NCBI RefSeq assembly: GCF_937874145.1
Contig: NZ_CALNBI010000105.1
Span: 1 to 12,323 of the forward strand
Reading direction: 5' to 3'
Length of the DNA stretch: 12,323 nt
Source: an uncultured Chitinophaga sp.
GTDB taxonomy: Bacteria > Bacteroidota > Bacteroidia > Chitinophagales > Chitinophagaceae
The translations under genes were made by a program, and so were the position numbers. Each line of letters begins with the position of its first letter. Position 1 is the first letter of the stretch. The notes beneath the pieces are model-generated. The model searched no databases. It was not told the origin of the DNA and saw nothing but the letters and a program-made list of their open reading frames with translations. Below, one piece after another: positions 7,589 through 12,323 of the stretch.

Positions 7589-7933
7589 TTACGATTTGAT
7601 CAGTTCTTCCCAATATTCTGCTGCCCGGCGGGTGTGAGGGATCACGATCGTGCCGCCCACAATATTGGCCACCGCGAAAACTTCATACAGTTCCTGCGTG
7701 GTCACTCCCTGCTCATGACATTTCCCGAGGTGATATTTGATGCAGTCGTCGCAACGAAGCACCATCGACGCCACCAGGCCCAGCAACTCCTTCGTTTTCA
7801 CAGATAGCGCCCCTTCTGCATAGGTATTGGTGTCCAGGTTGAAGAGCCGGTTGAGGACCAGGTTCTGTTTTCCAAGGATCACTTCATTCATCTTGCTCCG
7901 GTATGCGTCAAACTCTTCTACCAGTTGGCTCAT
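7589..7933 (-). CDS. Carboxymuconolactone decarboxylase / AhpD-like protein
   Basis: The 114-residue product has the all-helical CMD fold and the AhpD-type redox motif C61-D-D-C64 followed by H68 (LRCDDCIKYHLGK). AhpD proteins use such a CxxC as a thiol-disulfide relay, and CMD decarboxylases lack it, so a redox role is more likely than ring-cleavage metabolism. The conserved Glu usually found a few residues before the first Cys is not evident (VLRC here). The tail FAVANIVGGTIVIPHTRRA is typical of the group. It lies 32 nt before korB on the same strand without a terminator between, so the two are probably co-transcribed. A perfect -7 box is 63 nt upstream. Confidence 0.87.
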   Translation of the reverse strand: MSQLVEEFDAYRSKMNEVILGKQNLVLNRLFNLDTNTYAEGALSVKTKELLGLVASMVLRCDDCIKYHLGKCHEQGVTTQELYEVFAVANIVGGTIVIPHTRRAAEYWEELIKS

Positions 7934-7995
7934 AAGTTTATATTTATCAACGGATAGCGTTAAAGATACGAATTATCCCCCAGCCGTCCGCCCGT

Positions 7996-8003
7996 CAAAG
8001 ATA
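7996..8003 (-). promoter_or_regulatory. -7 element upstream of the AhpD-like gene and korB
   Basis: The minus strand reads TATCTTTG, an exact TAnnTTTG match, 62 nt before the ATG at 7933. It predicts a leader of about 55-60 nt. No clear TTG occurs at the expected upstream distance. Confidence 0.45.
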
Positions 8004-8065
8004 ATCATTAATCTACTAATATGGTAGGGTAATTATTCCCGGGGAAAAATACTCACTTGTAGGTA

Positions 8066-8096
8066 TTGGCGGCCTGCGGTCAAATGGACACCTTTG
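8066..8096 (+). promoter_or_regulatory. Plus-strand promoter for the candidate ncRNA
   Basis: TTG at 8066-8068 is followed after exactly 20 nt by CACCTTTG (8089-8096), a one-mismatch form of TAnnTTTG continued by CA, as is common in this phylum. The spacing fits the Bacteroidota -33/-7 arrangement, which no other candidate in the window does. Predicted transcription start is near 8099-8103. No plus-strand protein gene follows. Confidence 0.5.
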
Positions 8097-8100
8097 CACT

Positions 8101-8316
8101 ATGGCGCCGGGAAGCAGTTCCGGGCCCGGTAACAGGCCCCTTTTCCCGGTCCCTCAGTTAACAAAGACTAAAGACATGAGAATATAACCGCCTTACGGCG
8201 AGGATGCATACGTGCTGGCTTCATCACCTGCTACCTCCGCTAAAGATTCGTTCTGGATATGGAAATACCTTCACCGGTATTACATGGCTCCCTCTGCGGG
8301 GGCCATTTCATTCTAT
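8101..8316 (+). ncRNA. Candidate structured RNA in the korB-operon/amidase gap (unclassified)
   Basis: This is the content of the gene-free stretch 7934-8323. Downstream of the promoter-like sequence, CCGGGAA (8107-8113) pairs perfectly with TTCCCGG (8143-8149), and inside it GGGCC (8122-8126) pairs with GGCCC (8135-8139). A short CGCC/GGCG hairpin with a TTAC loop follows near 8190. Then come AATACC (8264-8269) with GGTATT (8276-8281), and a 9-bp terminator-like stem (8284-8306). A leaderless 28-codon frame (8101-8187) also fits but has no recognisable features and low plausibility. I could not match it to 6S, SRP, tmRNA, RNase P, or the TPP, cobalamin or SAM riboswitches by eye. It could be a small RNA that also overlaps the 3' UTR of the convergent amidase mRNA. 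Confidence 0.42.
8284..8316 (+). terminator. Terminator-like hairpin at the 3' end of the candidate RNA
   Basis: ATGGCTCCC (8284-8292) pairs with GGGGGCCAT (8298-8306) over 9 bp, including one G-T pair, around a 5-nt loop. On the plus strand it runs into TTTCATTCTAT, a moderate T-rich tail. On the minus strand, 17 nt after the amidase stop, no T-run follows, so it fits better as a plus-strand terminator, though it may protect the amidase mRNA end too. Confidence 0.5.
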
Positions 8317-8323
8317 CCCTGTC

Positions 8324-10081
8324 TCATTCCGCTTTGGCATATCCCTCCGCCACGAAATCCCTGATCCCATCCACGATCTTTCCCGCCATCTCCCGCCTGA
8401 ACCCCGGGTCCAGTATCCGCATCTCATCCTCCGGATTACTCAGGAATACGGTTTCCACCAGCACGTTCGGGTATTCGGTAGGGCCGTTCAGCGCAAAATT
8501 GAAACTTCCCACATTTCCGAATTCCTTCAAACCCAGCTCCAGCAACCGTTTGTAAATATGCTGGCTCAACGGCCGGAAACCGATATGCTTATAATAAGTG
8601 CTGGTGCCCTGTATCCGGATAGGGTCGGAGGAAGCATTGAGGTGGATGCTCACCAGCAGGTCGGGATCTTTGTCGCGGTACGACACCACGCGGTACCCAT
8701 TATCGACATATGAGTCGTTCACGCGGGTCATGATCACCCGCGCGCCCTCGCGCTGCAGCGCCTGTTGCAGGGCCACGGCCACCGCCAGCGCCATTTCTTT
8801 CTCGTAAACGCCCGTGGGCCCCTGGGCGCCGAGGTTCCTGCCGCCATGGCCGGCGTCTACCGCAATGGTGAGGTCGCCCAGGCCCGGCTTCGACGGCGGG
8901 CGTTTCACTTTCACCGTCAGGATGTTGCCGTTATAGTAAACCGAGTGCCCCCAGTGCTGGGTGTGCTTCAGTTCTATCACCACGCGCAGGATATCGTCTT
9001 CCGCCTGCTCGTAATACACATTCTTGATCTCCTTCGCATTTTCCAGCTGCGTGATCCAGTTGGTGTTGGACGTGGCGCCGAAAATATCGATCACGATCCG
9101 CGAGGGATCGTTTTGCTGGGTGGTGCGGTAAGGAAGTTTTGACGTCAGCGCTACGGAGAGGTAATCCGCCTTTTCATCTCCCCAGACGCGCCAGGACCCG
9201 GTGAGGGAGCTGGGCGGGAAGGTGCCCGCAGGCTGAAGCTTTACGAATTCTTGGGGGATCCAGGCGGAGAGGGTTTTGGACAGCTGAACGCGGTAATCGC
9301 CATCTGCTTTTCCCGTAATATTCAGTAACACGCCCGTATCCACGCTGGCCATGCGCGCGCCGCCGAGCCGGTCGCTGCCAAGACCGTATTTGAGTATCGG
9401 ATCGTCGCCGCTGGTTTTGCCTATGAGCGGCTGCGCCTGTGGGTCGCGGAGGGTGAAAACGTTCGGTGTGAAGCGTTTGACCTGCGTGCCTTCGTAATCA
9501 AGCGTAACGGGCAGCTGCCGGCCCCGGATGAGGGGATCGGCGCATTGCACGGTATATGATCCCTGGTAGATGCCGGGCATTTGCTGGGAACCGCCCACGG
9601 GGAGCTCTTGCAGCGTGAGGGCGTCGCCCAGCTTTACGGTTCCGCCGGGAATGGCTTTCACGCGGACCCGGATCACGTCGCCGGGGGCTACGGTAAGGTT
9701 ACCTTCGGGAAATGTCTGGATGGTGGCGATGTTGACGGATGAAACCGGTTGCGGCGCCTGCGGGGCGTTGTAGGTAAACCAAACCGACCGGGTGCTGGAA
9801 TCGCCATCCGGGCCCACGGATTTCACAAGGAATTCGTTGCCGCCTTCTTCCAGCGTTACTTCGATCGCAAATGCCCCTGTCGGATATACCTTCTGGGGCT
9901 CGGCGTTAACATAAACCTGGCACGATTTGCAGGTGGAGCCAACAAGGAACTGGCGGGCGGTACTAACACTGTTGTTCTGTTTGCCGGGCTGGGTGAGGCG
10001 CAGGAAACTTTTCTCCTGGGCCATAGCGGGCGCGGCGATGCACACTGCCAGCAGCAGGCTCCCGATTTTCCTTTCTAACAT
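8324..10081 (-). CDS. Secreted multidomain N-acetylmuramoyl-L-alanine amidase (Amidase_3)
   Basis: This zinc enzyme cleaves the amide bond between N-acetylmuramic acid and the stem peptide of peptidoglycan, in the periplasm, usually during cell separation. The 585-residue protein begins with a signal peptide (residues 1-21, cleavage likely after AMA). Domains then appear to be an Ig-like beta domain (about 25-105, with C51 and C54), a second beta-rich region (115-210), an SH3-like segment (about 222-284), an AMIN-like segment (about 295-395) and the C-terminal Amidase_3 domain (403-580). Zinc ligands are H412 (VDAGHGG), E427 (YEKE) and H480 (SIHLNA); the catalytic Glu is E543 (VETVFLSN). Everything needed for activity is present. 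It stands alone between a terminator upstream and the candidate RNA downstream. Domain limits in the N-terminal half are approximate and inferred. Confidence 0.93.
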   Translation of the reverse strand: MLERKIGSLLLAVCIAAPAMAQEKSFLRLTQPGKQNNSVSTARQFLVGSTCKSCQVYVNAEPQKVYPTGAFAIEVTLEEGGNEFLVKSVGPDGDSSTRSVWFTYNAPQAPQPVSSVNIATIQTFPEGNLTVAPGDVIRVRVKAIPGGTVKLGDALTLQELPVGGSQQMPGIYQGSYTVQCADPLIRGRQLPVTLDYEGTQVKRFTPNVFTLRDPQAQPLIGKTSGDDPILKYGLGSDRLGGARMASVDTGVLLNITGKADGDYRVQLSKTLSAWIPQEFVKLQPAGTFPPSSLTGSWRVWGDEKADYLSVALTSKLPYRTTQQNDPSRIVIDIFGATSNTNWITQLENAKEIKNVYYEQAEDDILRVVIELKHTQHWGHSVYYNGNILTVKVKRPPSKPGLGDLTIAVDAGHGGRNLGAQGPTGVYEKEMALAVAVALQQALQREGARVIMTRVNDSYVDNGYRVVSYRDKDPDLLVSIHLNASSDPIRIQGTSTYYKHIGFRPLSQHIYKRLLELGLKEFGNVGSFNFALNGPTEYPNVLVETVFLSNPEDEMRILDPGFRREMAGKIVDGIRDFVAEGYAKAE

Positions 10082-10099
10082 AGCGCTTGGTTATTGTCC

Positions 10100-10135
10100 A
10101 AAAAAACAAGGAACAAGCATTTGCCTGTTCCTTGT
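10100..10135 (-). terminator. Intrinsic terminator after the acyl-CoA dehydrogenase gene
   Basis: ACAAGGAACA (10106-10115) pairs perfectly with TGTTCCTTGT (10126-10135) around a 10-nt loop. On the minus strand the stem is followed by seven Ts (complement of 10100-10106). It lies about 40 nt past the dehydrogenase stop and just 19 nt before the amidase ATG, so the amidase needs its own promoter or depends on read-through. Confidence 0.92.
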
Positions 10136-10173
10136 AAAGTTATCTATTTCAATTGTTAATGATCTGCCGCTCC

Positions 10174-11967
10174 TCAAAAAGTGTATTTGCCGTCACTAAT
10201 AAGCTTGTCGGCAATGCGGCGGCGGGCGTCTTTGGTATTGAAGGGCGCCGATTTGGTAAAGCGTTTCAGGCCGAGGAGCATCATGCGTTGCTCGTCGCCT
10301 TCGGCGAAGCCGTTGATCGCATCCCTGCCGGATTTATGTACGCGGTCGGCCGCGTCGTTGAGATAGGTGCGCACCATATCTGACTGCAAGCTGGTGGCGG
10401 CATCTCCTTTTTGTTCGGTGAGTTTGATGAGGCGGAGCAATGCGCTTTCGCTCACGAAGGTTTCGATGGCCATGTCGGCGATGTTCATGAGGATTTCCTG
10501 TTCGGATTCCAGCTTCATCATCAGTTTCTGCGCGGCCGCGCCGGCAGTGAGGAGGATGGCCTTTTTCATATTGGCGATCACTTTCTTTTCCGCGGCGAAG
10601 GCGCTTTCGTCGTCGTTCCCGAAATCGGGGATGCTCATGAGCTCCTTCTGCACGTTCATGGCGGGCGTCATGAGGTCGATCTTGCCTTTCATGGCGCGTT
10701 TGAGGGTCATGTCGAGCGTGAGGAGGCGGTTGATTTCGTTGGTGCCTTCGAAGATGCGGTTGATGCGCGAATCGCGGTAGGCTTTGGAGATGACGTATTC
10801 GTCGCTAAAGCCGTTGCCGCCGTGGATCTGTACGCCTTCGTCCACCACGAAGTCGAGCACTTCGGAGCCGTTAACCTTGAGCATGGCGCATTCCACGGCA
10901 TATTCTTCCGCCGCGCCGAGCAGCGCTTCGTTGAAGGCTTTGCCGGCGGCGAGCAGCTCGTGCTCCTGCTGGTCGATTAGCTGGGAAGTGCGGTAGAGGG
11001 CCGTTTCGCAGGCCCAGATGCGGATGGCCATTTCGGCCAGTTTATGTTTGATGGCGCCGAAGTTGGCGATGGGTTGTTTGAATTGTTCGCGGGTCTTGGC
11101 GTAGCTGATGGTAATGTCCAGGCTGCCTTTGGCGCCTCCCAGTGCGGCGGCGCACAGTTTGAGGCGGCCGATGTTGAGGATGTTGAAGGCGATGAGGTGG
11201 CCTTTGCCGATTTGCCCGAGCACGTTCTCAGCGGGGATCTCGGCGTCCTGGAAATAGATCTGCCGGGTGGAGGAGCCTTTGATGCCCATTTTATGTTCTT
11301 CGACCCCGAGGGTGAAGCCGGGCGTGCCTTTCTCCACGATAAAGGCAGTGAACTGCTCGCCGTCCACTTTCGCGAAAACGGTGAATACATCGGCGAAGCC
11401 GGAGTTGGTGATCCAGATCTTCTGGCCGTTGAGGATATAATGTTTGCCGTCGGCCGACAGTTTAGCCGTGGTTTTGGCGCTGAGGGCGTCGGAGCCGGAG
11501 TTGGGCTCCGTGAGGGCGTAGGCGCCTTTCATCTCGCCGGTAGCCAGCTTCGGGATATATTTCTGTTTTTGTGCTTCGGTGCCGAAGTAGAGGATTGGCA
11601 GCGAACCGATCCCTGTGTGGGCGGCCATCGCTACGGAAAAAGAGTGCCCCGCGCCGAGGGCTTCGTTGATCAGGGTTGCGGTAATGAAATCTTTGCCAAG
11701 CCCTCCCAGTTCTTCCGGGAAAGCCGCGCCAAGCAATCCCTGTTCGCCCGCCTTGTCCAGCAGCGAAGGCATGAGTCCTTCCTCCAGCTTGTCGAGCCGG
11801 TCCAGCACGGGCGTCACTTCACGGACGATGAATGTTTCGGCCATTTCTTTGATCATCAGCTGTTCTTCCGAAAAATCTTCAGGGATGAAAACGTCTGCAG
11901 GGGATGCGTCTTTCACCAGGAACTCCGCCCCTTTCAGGGCTGCTTTGCTATTAACCGCGGTATCCAT
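10174..11967 (-). CDS. Acyl-CoA dehydrogenase, long form (VLCAD/ACAD9-like)
   Basis: This flavoprotein introduces the trans-2 double bond into acyl-CoA in the first step of beta-oxidation and passes electrons to electron-transfer flavoprotein. At 597 residues it is longer than the roughly 380-residue classic form. Residues 435-597 are an extra helical C-terminal region, as in VLCAD/ACAD9-type and Bacteroidota enzymes. Motifs: YALTEPNSGSDA (150-161) and WITNSG (185-190) for FAD and substrate, RLKLCAAALGGAKG (268-281), the arginine-containing FAD segment KTREQFKQPI (291-300), QIHGGNGF (380-387), and RIFEGTNEINR (404-414) with the probable catalytic base E407. The ATG at 11967 is the first in frame; residues 1-28 are a variable tail. 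It is monocistronic by layout: a terminator follows and the upstream gene is divergent. The thiolase and hydroxyacyl-CoA dehydrogenase genes often found beside such enzymes are absent here. Confidence 0.93.
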   Translation of the reverse strand: MDTAVNSKAALKGAEFLVKDASPADVFIPEDFSEEQLMIKEMAETFIVREVTPVLDRLDKLEEGLMPSLLDKAGEQGLLGAAFPEELGGLGKDFITATLINEALGAGHSFSVAMAAHTGIGSLPILYFGTEAQKQKYIPKLATGEMKGAYALTEPNSGSDALSAKTTAKLSADGKHYILNGQKIWITNSGFADVFTVFAKVDGEQFTAFIVEKGTPGFTLGVEEHKMGIKGSSTRQIYFQDAEIPAENVLGQIGKGHLIAFNILNIGRLKLCAAALGGAKGSLDITISYAKTREQFKQPIANFGAIKHKLAEMAIRIWACETALYRTSQLIDQQEHELLAAGKAFNEALLGAAEEYAVECAMLKVNGSEVLDFVVDEGVQIHGGNGFSDEYVISKAYRDSRINRIFEGTNEINRLLTLDMTLKRAMKGKIDLMTPAMNVQKELMSIPDFGNDDESAFAAEKKVIANMKKAILLTAGAAAQKLMMKLESEQEILMNIADMAIETFVSESALLRLIKLTEQKGDAATSLQSDMVRTYLNDAADRVHKSGRDAINGFAEGDEQRMMLLGLKRFTKSAPFNTKDARRRIADKLISDGKYTF

Positions 11968-11989
11968 TTTGCATGATTTTTTTAGTCTA

Positions 11990-12005
11990 CTCGTAATTTA
12001 CCGAG
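11990..12005. promoter_or_regulatory. Imperfect dyad upstream of acyl-CoA dehydrogenase
   Basis: CTCGTAATTTACCGAG is an inverted repeat with one bulged base (CTCGTAA against TTACCGAG), 23 nt before the dehydrogenase start. It is a possible operator or leader hairpin; evidence is the symmetry alone. Confidence 0.3.
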
Positions 12006-12009
12006 ATTA

Positions 12010-12021
12010 TGTCAATTGACA
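12010..12021. promoter_or_regulatory. Perfect 12-bp palindrome in the divergent promoter region
   Basis: TGTCAATTGACA reads the same on both strands. It lies 43 nt upstream of the acyl-CoA dehydrogenase start and 53 nt upstream of the hydrolase start, a position suited to a dimeric regulator acting on one or both genes. No regulator gene is in the window, so its identity is open. Confidence 0.4.
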
Positions 12022-12047
12022 AATTATGATTGCGCGGCATAATGTTA

Positions 12048-12055
12048 TAAATTCG
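12048..12055 (+). promoter_or_regulatory. Possible -7 element of the alpha/beta-hydrolase gene
   Basis: TAAATTCG differs from TAnnTTTG at one base and lies 18 nt before the ATG at 12074. The nearest TTG (12030-12032) is only 15 nt upstream, closer than usual. Weak candidate. Confidence 0.28.
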
Positions 12056-12073
12056 CAATCCCGGAAACGCCCC

Positions 12074-12323
12074 ATGGAGTTCAATCTTACATATCTCGAC
12101 AGTACCTTCTCCGGTTTAAAAACCGGTGAGGGGCCGGATTTGCTGATCTGTTTTCATGGTTTCGGGGAAAGCGCATCGCATTTTCGTTGTATGGAAGCGG
12201 GGTTGGGCAATATATTCACTATCGTTGCGTTAGATATGCCCTTTCACGGGAAGACGGTCTGGAAGGAAGGCCGGCCTATGGAAAAACGGGACCTTGCGGC
12301 TTTGGTAGAAAAAATATTGGAAA
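12074..12323 (+). CDS. Alpha/beta-hydrolase, N-terminal part (cut by window end)
   Basis: An ATG at 12074 opens a frame that runs off the window after 83 complete codons without a stop. The translation has the start of an alpha/beta-hydrolase fold: a beta strand LLICFHG with the oxyanion-hole motif HGFGES (28-33), then IVALDMPFHGKT (about 50-61), the common strand-plus-loop matching the D-x-x-G-x-G-x-S region in lipase/esterase-like members. The nucleophile elbow and catalytic triad lie beyond the edge, so substrate and activity are unknown. No signal peptide is visible. It is divergent from the acyl-CoA dehydrogenase gene. Confidence 0.82.
   Translation, partial: MEFNLTYLDSTFSGLKTGEGPDLLICFHGFGESASHFRCMEAGLGNIFTIVALDMPFHGKTVWKEGRPMEKRDLAALVEKILE

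Noticed and set aside
7557..7613. N-terminal extension of korB to the ATG at 7613
   Set aside because: It would overlap the AhpD-like gene and add 19 residues absent from the typical family start; the ATG at 7556 fits the spacing and the protein better.
8101..8187. Leaderless 28-codon small protein gene
   Set aside because: The frame starts exactly 4 nt after a -7-like box, but it is Pro/Gly/Ser rich, coincides with strong nested inverted repeats, and has no other coding sign; an RNA is the better explanation.
8101..8316. TPP or cobalamin riboswitch in the 8.1-8.3 kb gap
   Set aside because: Fragments such as TTCTGGATATGG and ATCACCTGC recall pieces of those riboswitches, but the invariant boxes (CTGAGA for TPP, the full B12 box for cobalamin) are missing and no plus-strand gene follows.
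11044..11976. A 310-codon plus-strand open frame opposite the acyl-CoA dehydrogenase gene
   Set aside because: The composition (Gly, Phe, Asp and His rich) is that of an antisense shadow. The opposite strand carries intact acyl-CoA dehydrogenase motifs and there is no promoter or family similarity.

Overview
The window looks like a chromosomal segment of a Bacteroidota bacterium, most probably a member of the Chitinophagaceae. This rests on protein style (a bacterial GH3-family enzyme, a KorB-type oxidoreductase subunit, a DUF6934-like protein), on several -7 elements of the Bacteroidota form TAnnTTTG, and on the lack of Shine-Dalgarno signals before most genes. The family-level placement is an inference. 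GC is about 55-60% in the housekeeping genes but near 40% in the 5.0-6.3 kb segment. No rRNA, tRNA, IS element or CRISPR array was recognised.

Layout. Positions 3-839 (+) hold the C-terminal end of a GT39/ArnT-like membrane glycosyltransferase. A strong bidirectional terminator (844-878) separates it from a minus-strand pair made of an inositol-monophosphatase-family phosphatase (2705 to 1932) and thiamine-monophosphate kinase thiL (1928 to 900), 3 nt apart. A compact divergent promoter region (2706-2791) also serves a plus-strand pair: a GH3-family acyl-adenylating enzyme (2792-4333) and a LysE-family exporter (4347-4985).

Positions 5035-6290 (minus) carry the most unusual segment: two diverged tandem copies of a two-gene module, each a DUF6934-like gene overlapping a roughly 65-residue partner gene. 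The upstream copy is complete. In the downstream copy the DUF6934-like gene has lost about its first 40 residues while the small gene is intact. The segment is AT-rich relative to its surroundings and may have been acquired horizontally.

Positions 6519-7933 (minus) hold an AhpD/carboxymuconolactone-decarboxylase-like gene followed by korB, the TPP-binding beta subunit of a 2-oxoacid:ferredoxin oxidoreductase, with no korA nearby. The 390-nt gap 7934-8323 contains a plus-strand promoter-like sequence, nested GC-rich inverted repeats and a terminator-like hairpin. Together these suggest an unannotated structured RNA of about 215 nt. Positions 8324-10081 (minus) encode a secreted multidomain N-acetylmuramoyl-L-alanine amidase. 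Positions 10174-11967 (minus) encode a long acyl-CoA dehydrogenase followed by its own terminator. A divergent alpha/beta-hydrolase gene starts at 12074 and runs off the window; the shared intergenic region holds a perfect 12-bp palindrome.

Most genes are ordinary core metabolism and cell-wall functions. The parts that deserve attention are the duplicated two-gene module, the candidate RNA, the GH3-LysE pairing and the korA-less korB.
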